From: Saccharomycodes ludwigii
Taxonomy: Eukaryota > Ascomycota > Saccharomycetes > Saccharomycodales > Saccharomycodaceae
DNA: 64,000 nt
Assembly (NCBI RefSeq): GCF_020623625.1
Contig: NC_060202.1
Coordinates: forward strand, 948,501 to 1,012,500
Direction of reading: 5' to 3'
The position numbers and the translations under genes were made by a program. Numbering within the stretch: position 1 is the first letter of the stretch; each line of letters opens with the position of its first letter. The notes beneath the pieces are model-generated. The model worked only from the letters and a program-made list of their open reading frames with translations, made no database searches and was not told where the DNA came from. Shown one piece after another: positions 1 to 9,844 of this stretch.

Positions 1-103
1 TTTTTTTTTTCCTTTCTTCTTTTTTCTTTATTTTTTCCCCTTCTTCCTTTTGACTTAGCTATTTTTGATAAATAACAAGGCCAAATACCGTCAATTCGAC
101 CCA

Positions 104-985
104 ATGATAGAAAATTACGCATTACATAATAATATGTCAATGATCAAAAATTGCAAAACAACTAAAAGGATCATTGATAATCATCATATTTTAATCATTT
201 CACCTTACTTAATTAAATTCATTCCTACAATTTCCGAAGAAAAACCCAAAATAGCAACATCCGCAAAAATAAAATATTATGGGTTTGATTTAGATTCAAC
301 ATTAATTCAACCCAAGTCCAAATCCAGATTTGGTCGACATCCCACGGACTGGGAATTTTTAAAAAGAGACTTTGCCATTACAAATGATACTATTTCTGAG
401 GCTGAAAAATATAAAATATCGGCCAAGAAAATAACAACTTTGGATAAATTACTGGAACTTAATAAAGTTAATGATGGAAACATTGCGATTGTAATTTTTT
501 CAAACCAGGGCGGTGTAGTCGCAGAACCACAGAACTCTAAAAGTTGCATTAATTTAATAAATAAATTAACCAATGTATTAAAAGTTATAAATGATGCAGA
601 TGCCAATTTGGTCAGTAAAATTTGGATATATTGTGCACCAAAAATGCCCGCATCCTTTAAAAACAAAAAAAATATTGGAAATGGTAATTGTGACTCTGGG
701 AACAAAATACTAAAAAAAAGCAACGTCAATAGCAAAAATAATAACCAAAAAGACTCAGCTACTGAATTATTCTTTGCTTCAATGAGGAAGCCCAACATTG
801 GTATGTTTGAGTCATTTTGTAACGATGTCCTAGCAAGAGAAAAAGATCTGAACAAATCTGAAATGTCTTTAGAATATTATTGTGGTGATGCTGCTGGGAG
901 AGATTGTGATTTTTCAGATTCAGACAAGAAATTTTCAGAATCTTTAAATGTTAAATTTATTTTACCAGAGGAATTTTTAAAATAA
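104..985 (+). CDS. TPP1: DNA 3'-phosphatase (Tpp1/PNKP-type)
   Basis: This protein (293 aa from the first ATG) is a polynucleotide 3'-phosphatase of the HAD superfamily, which removes 3' phosphates at DNA strand breaks so that repair can finish. The HAD nucleophile motif DLDST is at residues 62-66. It is followed by GRHPTDW, the second motif (IFSNQGG), RKPNIGMFE and the YCGDAAGR acidic motif, in the order seen in PNKP phosphatase domains. There is no kinase domain, as in S. cerevisiae Tpp1 (238 aa). The frame is open upstream to a TTG at 65, but the ATG at 104 is the first credible start. ATGs at codons 11 and 13 of this ORF are alternatives. The gene converges on RPN6 with about 110 bp between the stops. 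A central Lys/Asn-rich insert is unconserved. Confidence 0.88.
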   Translation: MIENYALHNNMSMIKNCKTTKRIIDNHHILIISPYLIKFIPTISEEKPKIATSAKIKYYGFDLDSTLIQPKSKSRFGRHPTDWEFLKRDFAITNDTISEAEKYKISAKKITTLDKLLELNKVNDGNIAIVIFSNQGGVVAEPQNSKSCINLINKLTNVLKVINDADANLVSKIWIYCAPKMPASFKNKKNIGNGNCDSGNKILKKSNVNSKNNNQKDSATELFFASMRKPNIGMFESFCNDVLAREKDLNKSEMSLEYYCGDAAGRDCDFSDSDKKFSESLNVKFILPEEFLK

Positions 986-1094
986 AACAACGACAGATAA
1001 ATATAATATATACTTGTTATATAAAAAAAAAGAAAAAAAAAGTTAGCACAAATACAAAGATGCAGTCCTAATTCCTCCTCTCCCACCCTTCTCA

Positions 1095-2384
1095 TTAATT
1101 CAATAAACTGGCCTTATCAAATAATTGATCAAGGGCCCTATTTAAATTACCAATTAATTCTAAAGATGAATCATAAGTAGCATCTAACTGAGGAGTTTGA
1201 TATATGTGTAAACAACCATTACCTTGATCCAAAACACCATAAAAAACTTTATCCAAAATCATTTGAGATAGTTTACCTTCAACTTGCACGATATCTAAAC
1301 CAATTAAATTAGAAATATGAAATATTTCCACACAATCAAATGGCTCAATAATCTTACACAAGTTTGATTCCAATAATGCATCGTATAATGCGTTCAAATG
1401 TGATCTAATCAACGGATCACTTTTTAAGACTGGTTCGTACATTTTCATAGCTTTATTAAAATCCAACAAAGACCTGTTAGAATATGCCTCTGCCACAGCT
1501 TTCATTGCGTCAATGTCTCGAGATTGATATGTATCCTTGGTATATTTGGCGTCCAAAATAGAATTAATATCATCCAATAAATTCAACATGATTTTACAAA
1601 GTAGCATATATTTTAAAACTTGACAGCTTTTTTGGTAAGACGTCTTGGATTCATGGAAAGTATCAAACGCTTCATAAAAATAAGAAAACGCAGTTTTGTA
1701 ATCTTTATCTTCACAATGTAAAATACCGCTTATTAAATCCAATTCGGCAATAGTTAAAGAAGGGCAATAAATAGAATTGGCTGCCGTTCTAGCACTTGTA
1801 AGAGCAGCTTTAGCTTTTGGCATATTCCTCAATTTGTGATATACTTTACTTTCTAATAAATGAACATCAACTAGAGATGATTTATCATCCAATTTCTTGA
1901 ATTCACTCAATAACCCATTAATCAATTCCAAAGAGTGTTTGAACTGCTGTTTGTTGTAATACAATGTAGCTAATCTAATTGACAAAGTATGCTTTAAAAA
2001 TACTCTTTTTTCTTGAACAGCAAATTCAATGCAATCTTTACAGATGCTAATTTGGTCATCAATAGAATCTGGAATTTTATCGTAGTACTCAATTAACGAT
2101 TTCAAAACTTTTGAAATCTTACTTTTTGCATAAGCCATCATAAATATTCTCCCATTCTTAATCAAATTGCTTAATTTATTATTTTGCTTAGTTTCGGCAT
2201 ATAATTCACCTAATTCTAAGATACATTGCTCTTGTTCTTGTAGAATTTTAGATCTGTTAAACAATTTGTAATCATTTTGTTTCAATTGCTGTTCATTTTT
2301 TTCAAATATTTCAATAAACAGTTTTTCAGCATTTTGATAATCTTTGGCTTGTTTAAATTTAGTGGCTTGTTCTAAAGTGCTCAT
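1095..2384 (-). CDS. RPN6: 26S proteasome lid subunit Rpn6
   Basis: At 429 aa this matches the usual length of Rpn6/PSMD11 (434 aa in S. cerevisiae), an essential scaffold of the 19S lid that clamps lid to core. The sequence is a long helical TPR-like solenoid (FKQAKDYQNAEKLF near the N-terminus) followed by a C-terminal PCI domain with the winged-helix segment FHISNLIGLDIVQVEGKLSQ. The start is an ATG directly after an AT-rich leader. A perfect Rpn4-type PACE box lies 187 bp upstream, which fits co-regulation with other proteasome genes. Confidence 0.95.
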   Translation of the reverse strand: MSTLEQATKFKQAKDYQNAEKLFIEIFEKNEQQLKQNDYKLFNRSKILQEQEQCILELGELYAETKQNNKLSNLIKNGRIFMMAYAKSKISKVLKSLIEYYDKIPDSIDDQISICKDCIEFAVQEKRVFLKHTLSIRLATLYYNKQQFKHSLELINGLLSEFKKLDDKSSLVDVHLLESKVYHKLRNMPKAKAALTSARTAANSIYCPSLTIAELDLISGILHCEDKDYKTAFSYFYEAFDTFHESKTSYQKSCQVLKYMLLCKIMLNLLDDINSILDAKYTKDTYQSRDIDAMKAVAEAYSNRSLLDFNKAMKMYEPVLKSDPLIRSHLNALYDALLESNLCKIIEPFDCVEIFHISNLIGLDIVQVEGKLSQMILDKVFYGVLDQGNGCLHIYQTPQLDATYDSSLELIGNLNRALDQLFDKASLLN

Positions 2385-2570
2385 TTTGTTTTCAAATTAC
2401 CGTATACTTTAAAGACGCCCTTTTTTTGTTTAATTGCAATTATTAATAACTTGCCAGTAAGTTGGAAAAAACCTTTTTAAATGAATAATATTATTTAATC
2501 CTTCTATTCTTTATTTTATTTTATGTTATTTTGATATATGTATATTTTTTTTTTTTTTTTTTTTTTTTTT

Positions 2571-2579
2571 GGTGGCAAA
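2571..2579 (+). promoter_or_regulatory. PACE element (Rpn4 site) of RPN6
   Basis: The nonamer GGTGGCAAA is an exact match to the proteasome-associated control element bound by Rpn4 in S. cerevisiae. It sits 187 bp upstream of the RPN6 ATG, immediately beside a long T tract. That Rpn4 acts here is inferred from family knowledge. Confidence 0.75.
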
Positions 2580-2678
2580 AAAAAAAAAATAATCAATAAA
2601 ATGGCAAATGATTTATTTTTATTGCAAGTAACTATAAGAAAAATGACACAAGATTATTATTCTGGAAATTTCAGAAAG

Positions 2679-2751
2679 GCCTTGTTGGCGCAATCGGTAG
2701 CGCGTGTGACTCTTAATCACAAGGTTACGGGTTCGATCCCCGTATAGGGCT
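2679..2751 (+). tRNA. tRNA-Lys (anticodon CTT)
   Basis: This is a 73-nt intronless tRNA. The acceptor GCCTTGT pairs with ATAGGGC, the T-arm is ACGGG-TTCGATC-CCCGT, and the anticodon CTT is at 2712-2714 in the loop CTCTTAA. It closely matches the yeast tRNA-Lys(CUU) as remembered. A T7 Pol III terminator follows about 10 nt downstream (2762-2768). Confidence 0.97.
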
Positions 2752-2823
2752 TTTCAATTACTTTTTTTATAACTTTTTTTTGTTGTTACCTGAGCCTTAA
2801 GACCTAAGGTTACTGATTAACAG

Positions 2824-2859
<36 letters not shown>

Positions 2860-3559
2860 TACAGCATTATAAATATTAGTAGTGATAAAAATAGTGTTAT
2901 ATATACGTGTAATCCATTTCTGTTATAACGCGAGTGGTATATATAACAAAAAAAAAAGGTCAATAAGCTAATTTAATATTTTGTTGCTTGTCTTTTTATA
3001 TATTGCTAACCACAAAAACTATAACTTACATATTTTAAATTACTAATTTGCTCTTGAATTAATCACCTCTCTATATACAATTTATTTTTAGCCTTCTGTT
3101 TGTCATATATCTTATTCTTTTTCAATGTTTCGTTGTTGTCCGTTAAGAAAGGGGGGGGGGTTTTTTTTACGATAATTTCCATACTTTCGGCAATTTCTAC
3201 ATTTTGTACGAAGTGGGAAGAACACTATTCCACTTCATGACAATGACTGTTGTAATATGAAATGCTAATTAATACGTATTACGATTAGTTATCACAATTA
3301 ACAATAAATTGCTATTTAAATTCAATGAGAACCAACAACGGGAATGATAAAAATAAAAATGAAAGCCAGAACAATTAGGAAAAAGTACAAAGGGGAAAAA
3401 TGTTTTAGAAAGACATTCTTAGTGATTAATTTATAGTTTTAAGTAATCTTTATTATATATAAAGACCTAAATAGAACAAAAAAAATTAAGTACCATAATC
3501 CGAACTCATGGCTACTATAAGTAATGGAAAATGACACGTGATTTGTTTTCATGAATTTG
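2752..3559. other. Gene-free interval between two tRNA genes
   Basis: About 800 bp with no credible ORF. It holds the tRNA-Lys terminator, a T tract near 2827-2856, a G10 run at about 3151-3160, a hairpin at 3210-3236 (stem GAAGTGG(G)AA / TTCCACTTC) and the inverted octamer CGTTGTTG/CAACAACG at 3131-3138 and 3333-3340. The motif CACGTGAT (3533-3540) lies just before tRNA-Glu. tRNA flanks are common Ty landing sites, but I see no recognisable LTR. Confidence 0.5.
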
Positions 3560-3631
3560 TCCGATATAGTGTAGCGGCTATCACATCACGCTTTCACCGT
3601 GGAGATCGGGGTTCGACTCCCCGTATCGGAG
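3560..3631 (+). tRNA. tRNA-Glu (anticodon TTC)
   Basis: This is a 72-nt intronless tRNA. The acceptor TCCGATA pairs with TATCGGA, the T-arm is CGGGG-TTCGACT-CCCCG, and the anticodon TTC is at 3593-3595. It is nearly identical to yeast tRNA-Glu(UUC) as remembered. Unusually, no run of four or more T follows until 3718-3722. Confidence 0.97.
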
Positions 3632-4095
3632 TTAGTTATATTATTTATTCTGTATGTTATGCATATGTTGATAATCAACATATTAATACGTATTTATTGC
3701 GTACAAAATGATTCATATTTTTGTATATTTCGATTTCAAACCTTTTTTTTTTTTTTTTCTTCAAATATTTTTTTTTTCAGCTATTTTTTTTCTTTTTCCC
3801 CAATTTTGTTCAGAACTGAACAACGCATTATTTATTTATTTATTTTACCATTTCTTTTCCCAGCAGATAGAAGTTTTTTTTTTTTTTCTTTTTTACCGCT
3901 AATATAAACTAAGACTGAAACGTTAGATGTTCTTCCTGACAATTTTACACTAATCATAATCAATATATCAAGAAGTTTTCCTTTTTTTAATCTCTTATTT
4001 CGATTTTCTCTTCTATAACAACACGAATCCACATAAAGCAACATATAAATAAGAATAGCAAGATTAAATAGGAAAAAAAAAAAAAAAAAACGACA

Positions 4096-6636
4096 ATGTC
4101 TAAAAACAGGACTTCAAAGGAGAATAATATTTCTTCAGCAAAGGAAAATAAAGACAATGTATATACCTTAACCTATGATCCAGTTGTAGATTTTGATTTT
4201 AAAAAGGGCCCAGAAAGACCCTTTATTGTAACCGCTCCTCCCAAAAAAATATCTGCATTACGTACTCCAAACAGCCTTGTCGAGTGGTTTGGAATCGCTT
4301 TGTTGATGGGTATAACTTTATTTGTCAGATTATATAATTTGAGCTATCCGGATTCTGTTGTTTTCGACGAAGTCCATTTTGGTAAATTTGCATCTAAATA
4401 TATTAGGGGATCCTTTTTCTTTGATGTTCATCCACCTTTGGCTAAATTATTGTTTGCTGGTGTTGGCAGTTTAGCTGGTTTCCGCGGTGACTTTGATTTT
4501 GAAAATATTGGGGATTTCTTCCCAAGTACCACTCCTTATGTTGCAATGAGGTTTTTTGCAGGTATTTGTGGATCCTTGACTGTTTTGTTCATGTATTTGA
4601 CTTTACGTTGTTCTGGTGTTAAACCTTGGATATCATTTTTGGCTTCCTTTTGTTTTATTTTGGAAAATGCCTTTGTTACCATTTCTCGTTATATTTTATT
4701 GGATTCTCCAATGGTTTGTTTCATTGCTGCTGCTGCTTATGCTTACAAAAGATTTGAGTTATATAATGAAACCTCATTTAAGGCCATCAAAAGTTTAATT
4801 TGCTGTGGTATTGCATTAGGCTTATCTTTATCTTCTAAATGGGTCGGATTATTTACTATTTCATGGGTTGGTGTCTTATGTGCCTTGAAATTATGGTTTA
4901 TGCTTGGCGATTTAAACAGGCCAGTTTGCGCAACCATAAAATCTGCAGGTTTGTTAGCCTCCCTATTACTGGGCATTCCATTGGTTATCTATTTATTTTC
5001 GTTTTATATTCACTTCCAGACACTGATATATGATTCTGAAGCATCCAGCTTTTTTTCTTCAGCCTTTAGATCAACCTTGATAAACAATCAAATCCCAAAA
5101 AACATTTTGGCTGATGTTGGTGTGGGTTCTACCATAACTATCCGCCATGTCAATACCATGGGCGGTTATTTACATTCTCATGACATTCCTTATGAAAGTG
5201 GTTCTGAGCAACAACAAATAACATTGTACCCACACTTAGACATGAATAATGATTGGTTGGTCGAATTATATGATGAACCTAATGTAGTACCAACTTCTTT
5301 TCAAAACATCACTGACGGAACAAAGATTAAGTTGAAGCATGTTAGCACTCAACATAGATTACATTCTCACGACCATAAGCCACCTGTTTCCGAAAATGCT
5401 GATTGGCAAAAAGAAGTTTCTTGTTATGGTTTTGAAGGCTTTGCCGGTGATGGAAATGATGATTTTATTGTTGAAATCGATAAAGATGCCTCTGTTCCAG
5501 GCCCTGCACAAGAACGCGTTAGAGCTATTCAAACTAAATTCAGACTAAGACATGCTATGACTGGTTGTCTATTGTTTTCACATGATGTGAAATTACCAAA
5601 AGTTGGTCAACAAGAAGTTACTTGTGCCACCCAGGGATTACCATCTTTAACTCTATGGTATGTTGAAAATAATGAAAATCCATTGTTGCCAGCTGATGCT
5701 GAAAGAGTTTCTTACCCAACCCCAAGTTTTTTGGAAAAAACTATTGAGTCTCATAAAAAGATGTGGTCTATTAATAATGGTTTGACAGAGTCCCATGTTT
5801 ATGAATCCCAACCATTCTCATGGCCATTTTTAACTCGTGGCATTAGCTATTGGTCCAAAGACCATAGACAAGTTTATTTACTAGGTAATGCCGTTATGTG
5901 GTATCTAACTACAGCCACTGTTGCCATTTTTGCTGTAATTTTGTTCACCGAATTGATCAGATATCAATTGGGATATGGTTTGCCAACTAATAAGGAAGTT
6001 ATTAATTTCCATATTCAGTCTTTCCACTACTTATTGGGTTGGACTTTACATTATGTTCCATTTTTCTTGATGGGTCGTCAATTATTTTTGCATCATTACT
6101 TGCCCTCTTATTATTTCGGTATTATGGCTTTTGCTCACTTGCTAAATTTGTTAGTAACATATTTGCCAAACAAACACCAAGCTTACAGATTTGTTGGCAA
6201 TGCGGTTGTCGTTTGTTTCACCAGCGCAGTTGTATACTTTTTTATTAAACACCAAGCCTTGGGATATGGTACTCCAGATACTCAAAGTTCGTGCTCTGCC
6301 AATCAATGGTTTAAAGGATGGGATTATGCATGCGATAATTATTTAGCTAACTTGACTGATTATGATAACTTGGAATTGAGTAAACCAACTGGCACTTTAG
6401 TCAATAGTGTTTCACCAACTGATAATCTAGTTAATGGCAATATCATTGTGGAGACCACTACTGTTAAAGAAAATGACGAGCCAATCGATTTAGATTCTGT
6501 ACTAGGTGATAACAATCCAAAAAAATTTATTGATCAAGCCGGCAATGAAATAGATCCTAAAGTTGCTATTGAAATGTTGAAGAAACAAGAAGGCTCCATT
6601 GTAAAAGTTGAAAAGCAAAAAAATGTAGCCCAATAA
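4096..6636 (+). CDS. PMT1: Protein O-mannosyltransferase Pmt1
   Basis: This 846-aa multi-spanning ER protein transfers mannose from dolichol-phosphate-mannose to Ser/Thr of secretory proteins, normally as a Pmt1-Pmt2 heterodimer. The catalytic Asp-Glu pair is at residues 91-92 in SVVFDEVHFG, followed by the luminal HPPLAK motif. Several N-terminal membrane helices come next, then three MIR repeats at roughly residues 330-520 (GGYLHSH, HRLHSHDH, GCLLFSHD), then C-terminal membrane helices. Similarity to S. cerevisiae Pmt1 (817 aa) runs the whole length, including the charged cytosolic tail ending near ILKVEKR-like residues. A poly-A run directly precedes the ATG. The neighbour order RPN6-PMT1 matches YDL097C-YDL095W. 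Confidence 0.95.
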   Translation: MSKNRTSKENNISSAKENKDNVYTLTYDPVVDFDFKKGPERPFIVTAPPKKISALRTPNSLVEWFGIALLMGITLFVRLYNLSYPDSVVFDEVHFGKFASKYIRGSFFFDVHPPLAKLLFAGVGSLAGFRGDFDFENIGDFFPSTTPYVAMRFFAGICGSLTVLFMYLTLRCSGVKPWISFLASFCFILENAFVTISRYILLDSPMVCFIAAAAYAYKRFELYNETSFKAIKSLICCGIALGLSLSSKWVGLFTISWVGVLCALKLWFMLGDLNRPVCATIKSAGLLASLLLGIPLVIYLFSFYIHFQTLIYDSEASSFFSSAFRSTLINNQIPKNILADVGVGSTITIRHVNTMGGYLHSHDIPYESGSEQQQITLYPHLDMNNDWLVELYDEPNVVPTSFQNITDGTKIKLKHVSTQHRLHSHDHKPPVSENADWQKEVSCYGFEGFAGDGNDDFIVEIDKDASVPGPAQERVRAIQTKFRLRHAMTGCLLFSHDVKLPKVGQQEVTCATQGLPSLTLWYVENNENPLLPADAERVSYPTPSFLEKTIESHKKMWSINNGLTESHVYESQPFSWPFLTRGISYWSKDHRQVYLLGNAVMWYLTTATVAIFAVILFTELIRYQLGYGLPTNKEVINFHIQSFHYLLGWTLHYVPFFLMGRQLFLHHYLPSYYFGIMAFAHLLNLLVTYLPNKHQAYRFVGNAVVVCFTSAVVYFFIKHQALGYGTPDTQSSCSANQWFKGWDYACDNYLANLTDYDNLELSKPTGTLVNSVSPTDNLVNGNIIVETTTVKENDEPIDLDSVLGDNNPKKFIDQAGNEIDPKVAIEMLKKQEGSIVKVEKQKNVAQ

Positions 6637-6909
6637 GAGAAAACAAGGAAGAAGAAGAAGAAGAAGGAAAAAAAAAGACAAATTATTATTTTTAAATTAT
6701 TTTTATTTTTTATATTTCAAAAACATATATATATATATATAAATATATATATATTTATATACTGCTCTAATTATTTTGTTATTATTTTTTTAAAAAAAAA
6801 AAAAAAAAAAAATACGTTCCGATTACTGGCACAATGACTTTTTGTTGGTGACGTATCACAAAATAAAAAACAGATTTTCTAATTATCAATCCATATCTGA
6901 AATACAAGT

Positions 6910-8811
6910 CTATACAGAACTGTGACGTTCCCTAAACCTTCTCAGTTTAGCTAATCTGATTCTGAATTTTGTCCATATCATAATCAAAGTTAATAAACCA
7001 GCCGAAAAAGAAGCAATACATGTGATTCTAAAAGTGTGAGCATAACATCCTCCTCCAATCCTACAAACGTCATTTGTAGCACCATTTCCTGGATCTGGAT
7101 TTGCGCCCAATCTAGCGTTATAGTCTAAATCATTTGCAAAAAGAGAACTAAATATTTTCACAGTAAACAAACCTCCAGTAGTAGCCAAACCCCAAATAGT
7201 GGAAAATCCCTTTGTACCAAACGCATCAGCAAAGGTTGCAGGATAAGTCCCAAAGGTAAAACCAAATGCCAGACCAAACAAAACACTGGAGATAGATACT
7301 CTGGACACAAATTCGGGAGTTCCCATACCACTACCACCGACATCAACATGAACCATCGAATTGTCATGAGTTATATAAATACTTGTCCATGCAGTCAACA
7401 TACAGGCCAAGAAAATACACCACTTACGCTGGGCTCTAAATTTTTTCACCAACATGTCGGATAAGGGACCAGCACATAATCTTCCTAAAAATGAGCTAAG
7501 CGCAATAATGGAAACTTGTAATGACTGGATTGATTCTTGATTTAAGTTATAGTCCGGATGCGACGCTAGTTGCGTAGCAACAATGAAACCAACCGAATAT
7601 ATATACATTTGTCCAATACCATGCAATGTTGCTAATATAATATAGTAACATATGAATTTTGAGCTTTTTAGAATCTGGAACAGAGGTAAATCTCTGGTTG
7701 AAGAATGATCATGAACTTCTTGTATAGTTTTTGGAGAAGTTACCACGGATATATGGTTAGCATTTCCATTGAGCTCTGTCTGTTGCTGTTGTACCTCTAA
7801 CAATGAATTCCCTTCTTGTCCTCCTATGTGAATAGAACCACTATTAGCACTGCCAGCGACATTGAATGTATTATGTTCAACGGAAGGAAGCAAAGCTGTA
7901 GGTTGCTGAGGATCAAAAGAAAATGAGCTTCTTGGGGTAGACAATGGTGAGTCCCTCACTTTACCCCAGCCCCAAAAAGCCAAAGAACCAACCAATTCTT
8001 TGGACCAAATAGCTGATTCGGATCTATCAGATTTAATTAAAATAGGTTCAGTCGATTTGGATGTTGTGCTAGATGAGGATGATAAAATATTTGCACTTGA
8101 AGCAGGCTGTTGAACCAATGCTTCGTAAACTGATGATCTATTTTTGCCCTGATTTCCGGAAAGGGCTCTTGCACCGCCATCGTTGCTACGATTTTCTTGA
8201 CACTGTATTGTATTTGTGGGGGCAAGTTTTTCATTTTCGTATATTTTCAAAGTGAAACAACCCACAAATATCATAAGTGAACAACCAAGCATTAAAAATT
8301 GAAAAACATTTAAAATATTCCCATCGAAATACCATTTACAAAAACTAGAATAAAGCATACCGGCTAATGCATATAAAGCTACGGGCATGGCAGCAGCAGT
8401 ACCTCTATGTTTAGGAAAATTAGTTGCACAGCATTTAACAGCGGCATAAAAGCCACATACAGAACCATAACCTACCAATACTAAGGCAAAAGATATCAAA
8501 TATAATTGGGACAATGCGTTTTTATAGCAGTAATACAGGATATAATAAGCTACAAATGTAGAAAGCGTGCCCAAGAAGCAGGATAATTGTGGACCGACTT
8601 TATCAATGACAAGGCCCACTAGAAATCCCATGGCAGATGATCCTAGAGTCATTGCAAATGATAATGTTGATGATTGACTAATCGGAATATGACATCTTGA
8701 TAATAATTGTGGAGCATAAAAGGAATATAAATATGGTGTACCTGCACCCAAACTTACTAAATTGGAACCAATAAAGCATGCAATTAATTGTTGTTTATTT
8801 GGTGATACCAT
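6910..8811 (-). CDS. YMR155W: Nodulin-like MFS transporter (YMR155W-like)
   Basis: This 633-aa polytopic protein opens with GSNLVSLGAGTPYLYSFYAPQLL, which is typical of nodulin-like/monocarboxylate-type major facilitator proteins. Two sets of about six membrane helices flank a long hydrophilic, Ser/Gln/Asn-rich central loop (about residues 200-380). The second half carries an MFS-type LGRLCAGPLSD loop. Position next to RIM13 and TPP1 orthologues fits S. cerevisiae YMR155W, an uncharacterised MFS-like protein of about 547 aa. Mch1 (vacuolar monocarboxylate-family) is the alternative. The substrate is unknown. It converges on PMT1 and diverges from SRP14. Confidence 0.75.
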   Translation of the reverse strand: MVSPNKQQLIACFIGSNLVSLGAGTPYLYSFYAPQLLSRCHIPISQSSTLSFAMTLGSSAMGFLVGLVIDKVGPQLSCFLGTLSTFVAYYILYYCYKNALSQLYLISFALVLVGYGSVCGFYAAVKCCATNFPKHRGTAAAMPVALYALAGMLYSSFCKWYFDGNILNVFQFLMLGCSLMIFVGCFTLKIYENEKLAPTNTIQCQENRSNDGGARALSGNQGKNRSSVYEALVQQPASSANILSSSSSTTSKSTEPILIKSDRSESAIWSKELVGSLAFWGWGKVRDSPLSTPRSSFSFDPQQPTALLPSVEHNTFNVAGSANSGSIHIGGQEGNSLLEVQQQQTELNGNANHISVVTSPKTIQEVHDHSSTRDLPLFQILKSSKFICYYIILATLHGIGQMYIYSVGFIVATQLASHPDYNLNQESIQSLQVSIIALSSFLGRLCAGPLSDMLVKKFRAQRKWCIFLACMLTAWTSIYITHDNSMVHVDVGGSGMGTPEFVSRVSISSVLFGLAFGFTFGTYPATFADAFGTKGFSTIWGLATTGGLFTVKIFSSLFANDLDYNARLGANPDPGNGATNDVCRIGGGCYAHTFRITCIASFSAGLLTLIMIWTKFRIRLAKLRRFRERHSSV

Positions 8812-9328
8812 GTTTATGAATATATAATTTTATAGTGAGATTCTTTACCCTTTATTATAATACTTTTTTCTTTCTTTTTTTTTTTAATTTTTTATTTTAT
8901 TTGTGCACCCTTTCAAATTTGTGCTAAAACCTTTTTAGAAATGGTATTGATTAAAAGTAAAAAAAAATAAAGATTATATTTATATAAGATCTTATTTTAT
9001 ATTTGTTGATATTCTGTTAATAACGATAACAACAGCAGAAAAGGGGACTGGCAACGGAGGGAGATATCCGAAGCGTCAAACAGGCAAAAAAATGAAAAAA
9101 AATGTAAAGGAACAAATTTTCTATTTAATCCGAGAAAAGAATATTGTCCGAGAAATTTAATAACAATTTTTTTTTTTTTTTTTTTTCATACGTTTCACAA
9201 TTTTTTTTTAATTTGTTGTTAGTATTAAAAATGTATCACGACGAAGCCTGGTTCAATTTTAATTGCAAAACTATAATCAATATATATACATACTGGATCA
9301 AAATAAACAAGCTATACAACTACCCAGG
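8812..9328. other. Divergent promoter, MFS gene / SRP14
   Basis: About 517 bp of AT-rich DNA with T tracts (one ends at 9186). On the SRP14 side an upstream ATG at 9231 opens a 37-codon frame that ends at 9344, overlapping the SRP14 start in another frame. No other gene is visible. Confidence 0.5.
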
Positions 9329-9799
9329 ATGTCCGAACATTTAAATATTGATGAATTTTTATCTGAAGTATCTAAATTATTCAAAACCGCAAACACCCTA
9401 AAGAGAAATGTTCGTTTGACAATGAAAAGATTGGTTGTTAAAGATGAGGTTACTAAGCCTTTGGAGTTTGATTCAACAAGAAACTCTAAATACGATGTAT
9501 CTAAAATGTCTAATACAATTAAAACCGTTAAAAGTGGTACAGTCAGTAAGTCAACATATAAAATTTTAATAAGAGCCACTATGGGTGCAGGTAAGACGAG
9601 TGATAGTTATGGAGATAATAAAAAGATTAAAGTCTCTACAATTGTAGATCCCAATGATCTAGACTTATTTTGGCGAAGGTACTCCTCATGTATTAAATCT
9701 GGAATGGTTGGGTTAAGCAAAAGAAAGAAGAAAAAGAGTAAGAGTCATAAAAATGAAAAAACTACCAATAAAAAGACTAAAATAGCTAAAAAGAATTAA
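9329..9799 (+). CDS. SRP14: Signal recognition particle subunit Srp14
   Basis: The 156-aa product begins MSEHLNIDEFLSEVSKLF and ends in a strongly basic Lys-rich tail (KKKKSK). This is the architecture of fungal Srp14 (146 aa in S. cerevisiae), the Alu-domain RNA-binding subunit that slows elongation during ER targeting. The internal block YKILIRATMG...VSTIVDPNDLDLFWRRYSSCIK matches the family core. The frame extends upstream only to a TTG at 9263, so the ATG at 9329 is chosen. A 40-T tract begins six bases after the stop. Confidence 0.88.
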   Translation: MSEHLNIDEFLSEVSKLFKTANTLKRNVRLTMKRLVVKDEVTKPLEFDSTRNSKYDVSKMSNTIKTVKSGTVSKSTYKILIRATMGAGKTSDSYGDNKKIKVSTIVDPNDLDLFWRRYSSCIKSGMVGLSKRKKKKSKSHKNEKTTNKKTKIAKKN

Positions 9800-9802
9800 A
9801 TA

Positions 9803-9804
<2 letters not shown>

Positions 9805-9844
<40 letters not shown>
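9805..9844 (+). repeat. Poly(dT) tract, 40 T
   Basis: An uninterrupted T40 lies immediately downstream of SRP14, between convergent SRP14 and RAM1. It is the longest pure run I noticed in the window. Confidence 0.9.

Noticed and set aside
65-103. TTG-initiated N-terminal extension of TPP1
   Set aside because: Nuclear yeast genes rarely start at TTG; the ATG at 104 gives a full phosphatase domain. The same logic removed non-ATG extensions of SRP14, RIM13, NUR1, SWP1 and the SERF gene.
307-855. Antisense open frame in TPP1
   Set aside because: Shadow frame of the coding strand with no conserved features; the same holds for other long antisense frames, for example in PAH1, MSS11 and PHO2.
3120-3345. 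Solo LTR in the tRNA spacer
   Set aside because: Short inverted octamers are present, but there are no credible TG...CA ends, target duplication or second copy in the window.
3533-3540. CACGTGAT as a centromere CDEI element
   Set aside because: It fits the CDEI/Cbf1 consensus, but no CDEIII-like sequence follows at the expected distance on either side; a tRNA gene lies 20 bp away.
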